Positions 50,038 to 58,119 of a stretch of DNA of 64,000 bases are shown one piece after another. The notes under the pieces were generated by a model. It ran no database searches, was not told where the DNA came from, and was given only the letters and a program-made list of their open reading frames with translations. The DNA is from an uncultured Prevotellaceae bacterium (GTDB lineage Bacteria; Bacteroidota; Bacteroidia; Bacteroidales; Bacteroidaceae), in assembly GCA_902774815.1 (NCBI GenBank), contig CACYJV010000024.1, forward strand, positions 40,330 to 104,329, in the 5' to 3' direction. Made by a program: the position numbers and the translations under genes. Position 1 is the first letter of the stretch. The number at the start of each line of letters is the position of its first letter.

Positions 50038-50068
50038 TTTGTTGGTAACAAAAAATTCCTTACCTTTG
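50038..50068 (+). promoter_or_regulatory. promoter of the 50245 gene with long leader
   Basis: TTTG (50038-50041), 19-base spacer, TACCTTTG (50061-50068). The first ATG lies 177 bases downstream, leaving a leader of about 170 bases. Confidence 0.82.
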
Positions 50069-50131
50069 CAAACGTTATCCTGAAAACAATCTTTTTACCT
50101 TAAAAGACTAATACCTATTGAAGATTTAGAG

Positions 50132-50165
50132 CGATTGCCTGCGACAGGTCATCGCCCTTTTTTTA
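50132..50165 (+). terminator. terminator-like hairpin inside the leader
   Basis: GCGAT-tg-CCTG-cga-CAGG-tc-ATCGC (50132-50156), then CC and seven T (50159-50165). It lies 65-90 bases after the expected transcription start and 80 bases before the gene, where it could stop transcription early or end a short RNA. Confidence 0.55.
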
Positions 50166-50244
50166 TTACCCAACACGGTTTCCATTTGTCTGTGGATGAA
50201 TTATCCGCTAAGGCAAAAAAGCAACCGACAAAACAACCAAGAAA

Positions 50245-50724
50245 ATGACAACAGAAACAAAGAGTGACCTCATAGAACGACTTCTCGACAAACCCTATTG
50301 GTTGATCGACATCATGCCCTGCCTGGTTCCTGACAATGGACACGGGCAGTATTTCGCCATTGAGTGTTTCTATCGCGAGAACACACAAACAGCCAGACGA
50401 TTGGAAATGCTTGCCCACGTGCTGTTGAAGCTGAACTGCTACTACGACATCTGTGTAGGCTTCGGCCAAGAAGACGATTGGACAACCAATCCCGAGCCTG
50501 AAAAGCTGATGACGATGATCACTGGACTCACACCCGGGAAACCCCTGTACCTCATAGTGGAACCTGCAGACGCCTTGTTCGTACTGGATAACGACGATAC
50601 TTACTGGCCTGTTTACAATGTATCAAAACAACTACTGCAGTTGCTTCAACAGCTAGTTCATGGAACTGGGTTTTATGTATGGCAACCTTCGCAGCCAAGC
50701 GAGCAAAATGTTAATCTGTCTTAA
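50245..50724 (+). CDS. hypothetical protein, 159 residues
   Basis: The family is not recognised. The protein is soluble and acidic, with PYWLIDIMPCLVPDNGHGQY at residues 17-36 and a long helical middle (ARRLEMLAHVLLKLNCYYDI). The C-terminus is Gln-rich (LLQLLQQLVHG, PSQPSEQN). Its start codon overlaps the stop of an open frame in the leader (AAATGA), which itself has no ATG. A long leader with a terminator-like hairpin suggests conditional expression. Confidence 0.75.
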   Translation: MTTETKSDLIERLLDKPYWLIDIMPCLVPDNGHGQYFAIECFYRENTQTARRLEMLAHVLLKLNCYYDICVGFGQEDDWTTNPEPEKLMTMITGLTPGKPLYLIVEPADALFVLDNDDTYWPVYNVSKQLLQLLQQLVHGTGFYVWQPSQPSEQNVNLS

Positions 50725-50774
50725 AAATCTACAAAATGGGACTATGGGACCACTCTTCTCTCAGTTTTTATTTG

Positions 50775-50870
50775 TAATTTTGCAGCCGATTTAGTCCGTA
50801 GAGGCTCGAAAAAGCATGGGTAAATGCCCATCGCCCCGCGGAAAAACCCGTTTATTATTTATTAAAATCA
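50775..50870 (+). promoter_or_regulatory. rplU promoter and structured leader
   Basis: TAATTTTG at 50775-50782 is a -7 box for the ribosomal protein operon. The leader of about 85 bases contains ATGGG-taaatg-CCCAT (50815-50831) and GC-rich GCCCCGCGG. Such leaders often serve autoregulation by ribosomal proteins; I do not recognise a described motif here. Confidence 0.55.
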
Positions 50871-51188
50871 ATGTACGCAATTGTAGAAATTAACGGTCAG
50901 CAGTTTAAGGTTCAGGAGGGTGCGAAGCTCTTTGTGAATCGTATTAAGGACGCTGAAGCCGGCCAAACTGTTGAATTCGACAAGGTGTTGCTCGTAGACA
51001 ACGAGGGCGCAGTCGCAGTTGGTGCACCTACTGTTGAAGGTGCCAAGGTAGTAGTAGAAGTCGTGGAAGCACTCGTCAAGGGTGAGAAGGTCATCGTCTT
51101 CAAGAAGAAGCGCCGCAAGGGCTATCGCGTGAAGAATGGTCACCGCCAGCAGTACACGAAGGTTGAAGTAAAACAAGTAATCGCTTAA
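50871..51188 (+). CDS. rplU: 50S ribosomal protein L21
   Basis: 105 residues. [40 protein letters not shown] and [20 protein letters not shown] are diagnostic of bL21. It binds 23S rRNA domain I in the large subunit. It is followed 18 bases later by rpmA, the universal gene order. Confidence 0.97.
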   Translation: MYAIVEINGQQFKVQEGAKLFVNRIKDAEAGQTVEFDKVLLVDNEGAVAVGAPTVEGAKVVVEVVEALVKGEKVIVFKKKRRKGYRVKNGHRQQYTKVEVKQVIA

Positions 51189-51206
51189 TTCAAGGAGGAA
51201 CAAATC

Positions 51207-51476
51207 ATGGCACATAAAAAAGGTGTAGGTAGTTCTAAGAACGGCCGCGAGTCAGCAGCTCAGCGACTTGGCGTTAAGATTTGGGGTGGACAGAAGTGCG
51301 TTGCCGGCAACATCATCGTTCGTCAGCGTGGCACCAAGCACAACCCTGGTGAGAACGTGGGTATCGGTAAGGACGACACGCTTTTCGCACTTGTCGACGG
51401 AACAGTTAACTTCCGCAAGACTCGTTGCAACAAGAGCGTCGTTTCAGTGATTCCCGAAACCGAGGCTGAAGCATAA
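51207..51476 (+). CDS. rpmA: 50S ribosomal protein L27
   Basis: 89 residues. [40 protein letters not shown] and [20 protein letters not shown] are the bL27 sequence; its N-terminus reaches the peptidyl transferase centre. There is no N-terminal extension of the kind cleaved in Firmicutes. Confidence 0.98.
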   Translation: MAHKKGVGSSKNGRESAAQRLGVKIWGGQKCVAGNIIVRQRGTKHNPGENVGIGKDDTLFALVDGTVNFRKTRCNKSVVSVIPETEAEA

Positions 51477-51511
51477 TACCAAACAAACAACTTATTCCAA
51501 ACAAACACGGT

Positions 51512-51541
51512 ATCCCAATGTTCCCGACGGAACATTGGGAT
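51512..51541 (+). terminator. hairpin after rpmA
   Basis: ATCCCAATGTTCC-cgac-GGAACATTGGGAT, a perfect 13 bp stem with a 4-base loop, 36 bases after the stop codon. A T run is lacking, so it may stabilise the mRNA end or need a factor. Confidence 0.65.
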
Positions 51542-51564
51542 TACTGCTTTAATAGCCCTTTAGA

Positions 51565-51856
51565 TACCATGAATCAGCCCTTCAAGTACCATGAAACAGG
51601 AACTTATAACCATCAACACAGGACTGAAAGAGATGTTACTTAGGTGAAATGATTACTTTACTATGGTGTAATTCCCGAGAAGCAATGCTCTTGTCCCTAC
51701 AAAGCAATGAAATAGCACCATTAAAGCAATGCTTTAGCCCCCTATAAAGCTATGAAATAGAACCATTAAAGCAATGCTTTCGTACCTATAAAGCAATGAA
51801 ATGTAACCATGAAAGCAATGCTTTCATACAGCAAAAGCGATGCTTTGGCTATAGGA
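51565..51856. repeat. 22 bp-period array anchored on AAAGCAATG
   Basis: Anchors start at 51677, 51699, 51721, 51744, 51766, 51788, 51810 and 51832, i.e. 22 bases apart with one 23. AAAGCAATGCTTT alternates with AAAGCAATGAAAT, so a 44-base higher-order unit is also visible. To the left, TACCATGAA units at 51565 and 51587 and ACCAT at 51609 continue the spacing with a different sequence. It lies between convergent rpmA and mutY. It is not coding. Confidence 0.88.
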
Positions 51857-51906
51857 GGGCGACACTCTGTCAACAACAAAGCAAACAGTTGGGTGCTACT
51901 ATGCTA

Positions 51907-52914
51907 TCACCTATGCTCCGAAACAGACTGCAGCAACAATTCTACAAGCCGCGGGACACCATAATTCTCAATATCTTTTTCCTCTATCCACACATAATCA
52001 TCGGGAATCTGAGGACGCTCCTTACAATCTAACAGGTAGAAGTCAGCAAGGAGAATGCGGTGGGTCAGCACATGCTTCACATCTTGGCGTAGCAACGTCA
52101 GTTGGCCATCGAACGATGGCACCGCAGCATTTTCTATGAGCAAGGGTTCCCATAGTCCTTGCCAGATGTCACCTTCGCCACGACGATGAATTGCCGTTAG
52201 TCCACTGCAACGAATGTAAACATAACTGAGTCGGCGCGTCTTTACCTGCAACTTCTTCAACTTCACGGGCAACGCCTCTACCCTACCCTCGCGCAAAGCC
52301 ACGCAACTCTCCTGCAAAGGGCACAACAGACAGAGCGGCGACTGTGGCGTACATTGGATGGCGCCGAAGTCCATCATCGCCTGATTAAAAGCCGATGCCT
52401 GCTTTGGGGGCAACAGTTCCTGAGCCAAAGCCGTAAAGGTTTTCTTTCCCTCGGTAGTGTTAATCGGCGTATCAATGCCGAAATGGCGTGCTAGCACACG
52501 ATAGACATTCCCATCAACAACGGCTGCAGGAAGATCGAAAGCTATGGAACCGATGGCAGCAGCCGTGTAGTCGCCTACACCTTTCAGCGCTTTGATTTCT
52601 TCCAACGAGTCGGGAAAATGGCCCAATTCCACAATCTGTCGGGCTGCTGCATGCAGATTTCGCGCACGGCTGTAGTAGCCAAGGCCCTGCCACATGCGCA
52701 GGACTTCGTCCTCAGTGGCCTGAGCCAAGTCCTCCACATGCGGCCAACGCTCCATGAATCGCTGCCAGTAGGCCATGCCTTGTTGAATGCGCGTTTGCTG
52801 AAGAATAATCTCGCTCAACCAGATGGCATAAGGATCACGAGTGGTTCTCCATGGCAACTGGCGACCGTTCTCACCAAACCATTTCAACAATATCGATGTA
52901 AAAGAATGATGCAT
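51907..52914 (-). CDS. mutY: A/G-specific adenine glycosylase
   Basis: 335 residues. NGRQLPWRTTRDPYAIWLSE (residues 16-35), ILQQTRIQQG, LGYYSRARNLH, the helix-hairpin-helix LKGVGDYTAAAIGSIAF with catalytic Asp in VDGNVYRVLAR, and the 4Fe-4S ligands in CTPQSPLCLLCPLQESC (C-x6-C-x2-C-x5-C) are complete. The C-terminal NUDIX-like 8-oxoG-sensing domain follows. It removes adenine opposite 8-oxoguanine. It is divergent from serS. Confidence 0.95.
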   Translation of the reverse strand: MHHSFTSILLKWFGENGRQLPWRTTRDPYAIWLSEIILQQTRIQQGMAYWQRFMERWPHVEDLAQATEDEVLRMWQGLGYYSRARNLHAAARQIVELGHFPDSLEEIKALKGVGDYTAAAIGSIAFDLPAAVVDGNVYRVLARHFGIDTPINTTEGKKTFTALAQELLPPKQASAFNQAMMDFGAIQCTPQSPLCLLCPLQESCVALREGRVEALPVKLKKLQVKTRRLSYVYIRCSGLTAIHRRGEGDIWQGLWEPLLIENAAVPSFDGQLTLLRQDVKHVLTHRILLADFYLLDCKERPQIPDDYVWIEEKDIENYGVPRLVELLLQSVSEHR

Positions 52915-52930
52915 GTTGATAATTTTGGTA

Positions 52931-52938
52931 CAAAATTA
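52931..52938 (-). promoter_or_regulatory. mutY promoter box
   Basis: TAATTTTG on the minus strand, 16 bases upstream of the start codon, giving a very short leader. Confidence 0.65.
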
Positions 52939-52956
52939 AGCATAAAATTCGAATAG

Positions 52957-52990
52957 TTTGTGCCATTGACAAATATTTTTTGTAATTTTG
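52957..52990 (+). promoter_or_regulatory. serS promoter
   Basis: TTTG (52957-52960), 22-base spacer, TAATTTTG (52983-52990). The following leader (52992-53035) is made of degenerate TTGGAAA/TCGTAAA-like heptamers. Confidence 0.7.
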
Positions 52991-53052
52991 CAGCTTGTAA
53001 TTGAAAATCTATAAATTGGAAATCGTAAATTTATAAAATAGAAAAAGACATT

Positions 53053-54384
53053 ATGCTTACACTAAAACTCATCAGTGAGGAAACCGAGCGGGTCATCACT
53101 GGCCTTGAAAAGAAGCACTTCAACGAAGCACGCGAAGCCATCGAACAGGTATTGGCTGTTGACAAGCGCCGTCGTGAAGCACAGCGTGAACTTGATCAGA
53201 CGAAACAACAGGCCAAGCAATTGGCTGCACAGATAGGCATGCTCATGAAGCAGGGCAAGCGCGACGAGGCCGAACAGGTGAAGACGCAAGTGGCTGACTT
53301 CAAACTGAAAGATAAGGAACTGCAGGAAGTCATGGCCAATGCCGAACAGGAGTTAACCACGCTGCTCTGCCAGATTCCGAACATTCCCTACGACGAAGTG
53401 CCCGAAGGACGTGCTGCCGAGGACAACCGTGTGGTAAAGTCGAACCTGAAAGAGTGCACAGCCGAGGACACCGTCGGCAACTGGAACGTGAACCCCTCGC
53501 TGGGTATTGACAATCCATTGCCTCACTGGGAATTGGCAAAGAAATACAATCTCATTGACTTCGACCTGGGTGTGAAGATCACGGGTGCCGGATTCCCGGT
53601 TTACATCGGCAAGGGAGCACGCCTGCAGCGCGCACTCATCAACTTCTTCCTCGACGAGGCACGCAAGAGTGGTTACACCGAGATTATGCCCCCGACAGTT
53701 GTCAACGCTGCCTCGGGCTATGGAACAGGACAGCTGCCCGACAAGGAAGGCCAGATGTACCATGCCGAGGTGGACGACTTCTATCTGATTCCTACTGCCG
53801 AGGTGCCTGTCACGAACATCTATCGCGACGTGATTCTCGACGAGAAGGATCTGCCCATCAAGAATTGTGCCTACACAGAGTGTTTCCGTCGTGAGGCAGG
53901 TTCCTATGGCAAGGATGTACGAGGCCTGAACCGTCTGCACGAGTTCTCAAAGATTGAGATTGTGCGCATCGATAAGCCTGAGCATTCGAAGGAGAGCCAT
54001 AAGGAGATGCTGGAGCACGTGGAAGGCCTGCTCAAGAAGCTGGAATTGCCCTACCGCATCCTTCTGCTCTGTGGAGGCGACCAAAGCTTCACCTCAGCTA
54101 TCTGCTACGACTTTGAAGTATATAGCGAGGCACAGGGCCGTTGGCTTGAAGTGTCGTCGGTCAGCAACTTCGACACTTATCAGGCTAACCGTCTGAAGTG
54201 CCGCTATCGCCACGCTGAAGACAAGAAGATAGAACTCTGCCACACGCTCAACGGATCGGCACTTGCCCTGCCGCGCATCGTGGCTGCCCTTCTTGAGAAC
54301 AACCAGACGCCCGATGGCATCCGAGTTCCCAAGGCTCTCGTTCCCTATTGTGGCTTCGAAATCATCGACGAAAAACCTTTTTAA
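53053..54384 (+). CDS. serS: seryl-tRNA synthetase
   Basis: 443 residues. The N-terminal coiled-coil arm (about residues 30-105, KQLAAQIGMLMKQGKRDEAE) binds the tRNA long variable arm. Class II motifs follow: YTEIMPPTVVNAASGYGTGQ (motif 1 region), TECFRREAGSYGKDVRGLNR (motif 2) and NGSALALPRIVAALLENNQ (motif 3). It charges tRNA-Ser and feeds selenocysteine synthesis where present. Confidence 0.97.
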   Translation: MLTLKLISEETERVITGLEKKHFNEAREAIEQVLAVDKRRREAQRELDQTKQQAKQLAAQIGMLMKQGKRDEAEQVKTQVADFKLKDKELQEVMANAEQELTTLLCQIPNIPYDEVPEGRAAEDNRVVKSNLKECTAEDTVGNWNVNPSLGIDNPLPHWELAKKYNLIDFDLGVKITGAGFPVYIGKGARLQRALINFFLDEARKSGYTEIMPPTVVNAASGYGTGQLPDKEGQMYHAEVDDFYLIPTAEVPVTNIYRDVILDEKDLPIKNCAYTECFRREAGSYGKDVRGLNRLHEFSKIEIVRIDKPEHSKESHKEMLEHVEGLLKKLELPYRILLLCGGDQSFTSAICYDFEVYSEAQGRWLEVSSVSNFDTYQANRLKCRYRHAEDKKIELCHTLNGSALALPRIVAALLENNQTPDGIRVPKALVPYCGFEIIDEKPF

Positions 54385-54387
54385 TAT

Positions 54388-54432
54388 CTAGTAATTCTAG
54401 AGGAACTAGTCCGTCTAGCTCATCTAGTCTAC
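54388..54432. repeat. 9 bp tandem repeat anchored on CTAG
   Basis: CTAG occurs at 54388, 54397, 54406, 54415 and 54424, exactly 9 bases apart, with variable 5-base spacers. CTAG is usually a rare tetranucleotide. The array sits in the 70-base gap between serS and the next gene. Confidence 0.85.
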
Positions 54433-54454
54433 CTAAAAAAAACAAAAAAACATT

Positions 54455-56815
54455 ATGAACAAAATCGTTCGCAAAGAGCAACTCTCCGAGAAAGTCTTCC
54501 TTTTGGAAGTGGAGGCACCCCTCATCGCCAAGAGCCGCAAGGCTGGCAACTTTGTCATCGTGCGCGTCGACAAGCTTGGCGAGCGCATGCCGCTCACCAT
54601 TGCCGAGGCTGACATTGCCCGTGGCACCATCACTCTTGTCGTGCAGACCGTTGGACTGTCGTCGACCAAGCTGTGCCGCCTTAACGAGGGCGATATGATT
54701 GCCGATGTGGTAGGTCCGCTTGGCAATCCTACCCATATCGAGAACTTTGGTACAGTCATCTGTGCCGGCGGTGGTGTTGGCGTAGCTCCCATGCTGCCCA
54801 TCATTCAGGCACTAAAGGCAGCTGGCAATCGTGTTCTCTCTGTACTGGCTGGTCGCTCCAAAGACCTGATCATCATGGAGGACAAGGTGCGCGAGTCAAG
54901 TGATGAGGTCATCATCATGACCGACGATGGATCGTATGGCGAGAAGGGTGTCGTTACGGTTGGCATCGAGAAGTTCATCCAGCAAGAGCCACACGTTGAC
55001 CGCGTATTTGCCATTGGCCCTCCCATCATGATGAAGTTCTCGTGTCTGCTCACCCAGAAATATAACATTCCGACCGACGTTTCCTTGAACACGATCATGG
55101 TAGACGGCACAGGTATGTGTGGTGCTTGCCGACTCACCATCGGTGGAAAGACGAAGTTCGTTTGCATCGACGGACCTGAGTTCGATGGACACCAGGTAGA
55201 TTGGGACGAGATGTTCAAGCGAATGGGAACGTTCAAGAAGGCTGAGGTTGAGGAAATGGAGCACTATGAGGACCACGTCTGCCCCACATGCGAAGCTGAA
55301 AAGAAGGCCTCAGACGCCCCCCAAGGTTCTGTCTGTTGCGATGGCATCGCAACTACCCCTACCGAGTCACTCACCGACCGTGAGGCTGAATGGCGCAAGG
55401 AACTGCGCGCATCGATGAAGCCGAAAGAGCGCACGCTCATTCCACGTGTCGTCATGCCTGAGTTGGATCCCGTCTATCGTGCCACGACTCGTACGGAAGA
55501 GGTGAACATTGGCCTTACAGCCGAGATGGCACTCACCGAAGCCAAGCGTTGCCTCGACTGCCCGAAGCCTACATGTGTGGAGGGTTGCCCCGTGAACATC
55601 AACATACCTTCGTTCATCAAGAATATTGAGCGCGGCGATTTCCTCTCTGCGGCCAAAGTGCTGAAGCAGACATCGGCACTGCCCGCTGTTTGTGGTCGTG
55701 TTTGCCCACAAGAGAAACAATGCGAAAGTCGTTGCATCCACTTGAAGATGAATCATCCTGCCGTGGCTATCGGCTATCTGGAGCGTTTTGCTGCCGACTA
55801 CGAACGCGAGAGCGGACAGATTTCACTGCCCGACTTGGCTCCTGCCAATGGCATCAAGGTTGCTGTCGTCGGTTCTGGTCCTGCCGGACTCTCTTTTGCA
55901 GGCGACATGGCAAAGCTTGGCTACGACGTTCACGTCTTTGAGGCACTCCACGAGATTGGTGGCGTACTGAAATATGGTATCCCAGAGTTCCGTCTGCCAA
56001 ACAAGATTGTCGACGTTGAAATCGACAACCTGAAGAAGATGGGCGTTCATTTCCAGACTGACGTAATCGTTGGTAAAACCATCAGTGCCCAAGAGCTTGA
56101 AAACGAAGGATTTAAGGGTATCTTCGTGGCCAGTGGAGCTGGTCTGCCTAACTTCATGAATATCCCTGGTGAAAACTATCTGAACATCATGTCGTCCAAC
56201 GAATATCTGACACGTGTGAACCTTATGGATGCTGCCAATCCGAAGTCAGACACACCGCTCAACGAGGCTCATCGCGTTCTCGTCGTGGGTGGTGGTAACA
56301 CGGCTATGGACTCATGCCGCACCGCCAAGCGTCTGGGCGCAGAGGTAACCATCGTTTACCGCCGTTCAGAGGCTGAGATGCCTGCTCGTCTGGAGGAAGT
56401 GAAGCATGCTAAGGAAGAAGGTATCAACTTCCTGACGCTCCACAATCCAATTGAGTATTTGGCCGACGAGAAGGGTGCCGTGCGTGCTGCCGTGCTTCAG
56501 GTCATGGAGTTGGGAGAACCCGATGCATCTGGCCGCCGTTCACCTGTGCCTGTTGAAGGCAAGACTGTTACCATAGATGTCGATCAGGTTATCGTAGCCA
56601 TTGGAGTTTCGCCCAATCCACTTGTCCCGAAGTCTATCGAAGGCCTCGAATTGGGTCGCAAGAACACCATCGCTGTCAACGACGAGATGCAGTCATCACG
56701 CCCGAACCTCTTTGCAGGTGGCGACATCGTACGTGGCGGTGCAACCGTTATCCTTGCAATGGGCGACGGACGTCGTGCAGCTTTGAACATGCATAAGCGC
56801 CTCAGCAATCAGTAA
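54455..56815 (+). CDS. fused NfnA-NfnB-like protein (FAD/2Fe-2S reductase + glutamate synthase small subunit type)
   Basis: 786 residues. Residues 1-270 resemble dihydroorotate dehydrogenase electron transfer subunit/NfnA: GNFVIVRVDKLGERMPLTIA, GGGVGVAPMLPIIQALKAAG and the cluster ligands in DGTGMCGACRLTIGGKTKFV. Residues 330-786 resemble the glutamate synthase small subunit/NfnB: CLDCPKPTCVEGCPVNINIP, VCGRVCPQEKQCESRC, VAVVGSGPAGLSFAGDMAKL and VVGGGNTAMDSCRTAKRLGA. It probably moves electrons between NAD(P)H pools and ferredoxin, possibly by flavin-based bifurcation. The fusion of both subunits is common in Bacteroidota. The extra NCHP-like Cys pair CPTCEAEKKAS joins the halves. Confidence 0.93.
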   Translation: MNKIVRKEQLSEKVFLLEVEAPLIAKSRKAGNFVIVRVDKLGERMPLTIAEADIARGTITLVVQTVGLSSTKLCRLNEGDMIADVVGPLGNPTHIENFGTVICAGGGVGVAPMLPIIQALKAAGNRVLSVLAGRSKDLIIMEDKVRESSDEVIIMTDDGSYGEKGVVTVGIEKFIQQEPHVDRVFAIGPPIMMKFSCLLTQKYNIPTDVSLNTIMVDGTGMCGACRLTIGGKTKFVCIDGPEFDGHQVDWDEMFKRMGTFKKAEVEEMEHYEDHVCPTCEAEKKASDAPQGSVCCDGIATTPTESLTDREAEWRKELRASMKPKERTLIPRVVMPELDPVYRATTRTEEVNIGLTAEMALTEAKRCLDCPKPTCVEGCPVNINIPSFIKNIERGDFLSAAKVLKQTSALPAVCGRVCPQEKQCESRCIHLKMNHPAVAIGYLERFAADYERESGQISLPDLAPANGIKVAVVGSGPAGLSFAGDMAKLGYDVHVFEALHEIGGVLKYGIPEFRLPNKIVDVEIDNLKKMGVHFQTDVIVGKTISAQELENEGFKGIFVASGAGLPNFMNIPGENYLNIMSSNEYLTRVNLMDAANPKSDTPLNEAHRVLVVGGGNTAMDSCRTAKRLGAEVTIVYRRSEAEMPARLEEVKHAKEEGINFLTLHNPIEYLADEKGAVRAAVLQVMELGEPDASGRRSPVPVEGKTVTIDVDQVIVAIGVSPNPLVPKSIEGLELGRKNTIAVNDEMQSSRPNLFAGGDIVRGGATVILAMGDGRRAALNMHKRLSNQ

Positions 56816-56855
56816 CTATTCCAGCAAGTTGCGACCGTCGCAACGCTATTAAAGA

Positions 56856-57224
56856 ATGAACGGACTTTATACTATCATTTTGCTCATACTAAGCAACGTA
56901 TTTATGACGCTTGCTTGGTATGGGCATCTTCGTTTACAGCAGTCGGGCATCAGTAACAACTGGCCACTGTTGGGTGTGATTGTTTTCTCATGGGGCATTG
57001 CCTTCTTGGAGTATTGCTGTCAAGTACCAGCCAACCGCTTAGGCTTTATCGGGAATGGTGGTCCATTCTCGCTTGTGCAGCTAAAGGTAGTGCAAGAATG
57101 CATCTCGCTGGCAGTCTTTGCCGTCATCGCCAACATCATGTTCCAGGGTGACCATTTGCATTGGAATCACATATTGGCATTCCTGCTCATCATCTGTGCC
57201 GTCTATCTGGTGTTCATGAAGTAA
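56856..57224 (+). CDS. DUF486 family membrane protein
   Basis: 122 residues with four membrane spans. MTLAWYGHLRLQQ, SWGIAFLEYCCQVPANRLG and FSLVQLKVVQECISLAVF are the DUF486 pattern, distantly like small multidrug/DMT transporters. The function is unknown. It starts 40 bases after the fused flavoprotein gene. Confidence 0.88.
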   Translation: MNGLYTIILLILSNVFMTLAWYGHLRLQQSGISNNWPLLGVIVFSWGIAFLEYCCQVPANRLGFIGNGGPFSLVQLKVVQECISLAVFAVIANIMFQGDHLHWNHILAFLLIICAVYLVFMK

Positions 57225-57238
57225 GTTCCTTTTTCATT

Positions 57239-58006
57239 TTGAAAGCCCTTCTCCGTCTCCTCACACGTGCCCTGCGCGAGTATCGCCTCATCGACGATGG
57301 TGACCATGTGCTCGTTGCACTGTCGGGAGGAAAGGATTCGCTATGTCTTCTGCAGTTGTTGGCCGAACGGCGACACATCTACCCTCCCCGATTCCAACTC
57401 TCAGCTGTACATGTGCGAATGGAGAACATCGACTACGAAACTGATACCGCCTATCTTGTGGACTTTTGTCGGCGTCTCGACGTTCCTCTCCACATCCTCA
57501 CCACCAGCTTTGAGACAACTCCAGATGCTGTTTCCACATCGTCTTCCCCACAAACGGCAGTGCCATCGCAGGCTTCTCTCTCTCATAAACAGAAAACGCC
57601 CTGCTTCCTTTGCTCATGGAACCGCCGCAAGCAAATATTCAATCTTGCCCAACAACTTGGTTGCTCAAAGATTGCCCTTGGCCATCATCAAGATGATATC
57701 TTGCATACTGCCTTGATGAACCTAACCTTCCAGGGACGTTTTGGCTCCATGCCTGTCATGCTGAAGATGAAAAAGATGCCGCTTACCATCATCCGGCCAC
57801 TCTGTCTATGCCACGAAGAGGACATACGTGCCTTCGCCGAAGAGCAGCACTATCAACCTTTACGCAAACTCTGCCCCTACGACAGCGATACACATCGCGC
57901 AAGTATTCGCAGCATTTATCAGCAGATGGAATCGCTCAATCCTGAGTTGCGCTATTCATTGTGGCATGCCCTCGAACGTGAAGGCAAACTCATTGAAGTA
58001 TCTTAA
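57239..58006 (+). CDS. TtcA/TilS-like PP-loop ATPase (tRNA thiolation type)
   Basis: 256 residues from TTG 57239 (KALLRLLTRALREYRLIDDG). The open frame extends upstream to an ATG at 57161, but that part merely reads the end of the DUF486 gene in another frame. VLVALSGGKDSLCLLQLLAE is the PP-loop, CFLCSWNRRKQIFNLAQQLG supplies the C-x-x-C pair, and ALGHHQDDILHTALMNLTFQ the conserved HHxDD region. It probably makes 2-thiocytidine at tRNA position 32 or a similar thiolation using an Fe-S cluster. No ATG fits the conserved start. Confidence 0.88.
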   Translation: MKALLRLLTRALREYRLIDDGDHVLVALSGGKDSLCLLQLLAERRHIYPPRFQLSAVHVRMENIDYETDTAYLVDFCRRLDVPLHILTTSFETTPDAVSTSSSPQTAVPSQASLSHKQKTPCFLCSWNRRKQIFNLAQQLGCSKIALGHHQDDILHTALMNLTFQGRFGSMPVMLKMKKMPLTIIRPLCLCHEEDIRAFAEEQHYQPLRKLCPYDSDTHRASIRSIYQQMESLNPELRYSLWHALEREGKLIEVS

Positions 58007-58086
58007 CCAACCACCATCACACAGGCGTTTTTATTAAAAACACTTAATAATTGGCCCGCCATCTTTGCACTTTCATCAATTCTTCG

Positions 58087-58094
58087 TATCTTTG
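58087..58094 (+). promoter_or_regulatory. promoter box of the PD40-like gene
   Basis: TATCTTTG, 26 bases ahead of the ATG at 58120. Confidence 0.65.
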
Positions 58095-58119
58095 TTTTTT
58101 CAATAGACAATCAGCGAAT

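Noticed and set aside
51565-51856. CRISPR array
   Set aside because: The period is 22 bases, the constant part only about 9-13 bases, the rest degenerate, and no cas genes are present.
57161-57238. ATG start at 57161 for the TtcA/TilS-like gene
   Set aside because: It would overlap the DUF486 gene by 64 bases and merely translate that gene's end in another frame; the conserved part begins after TTG 57239.
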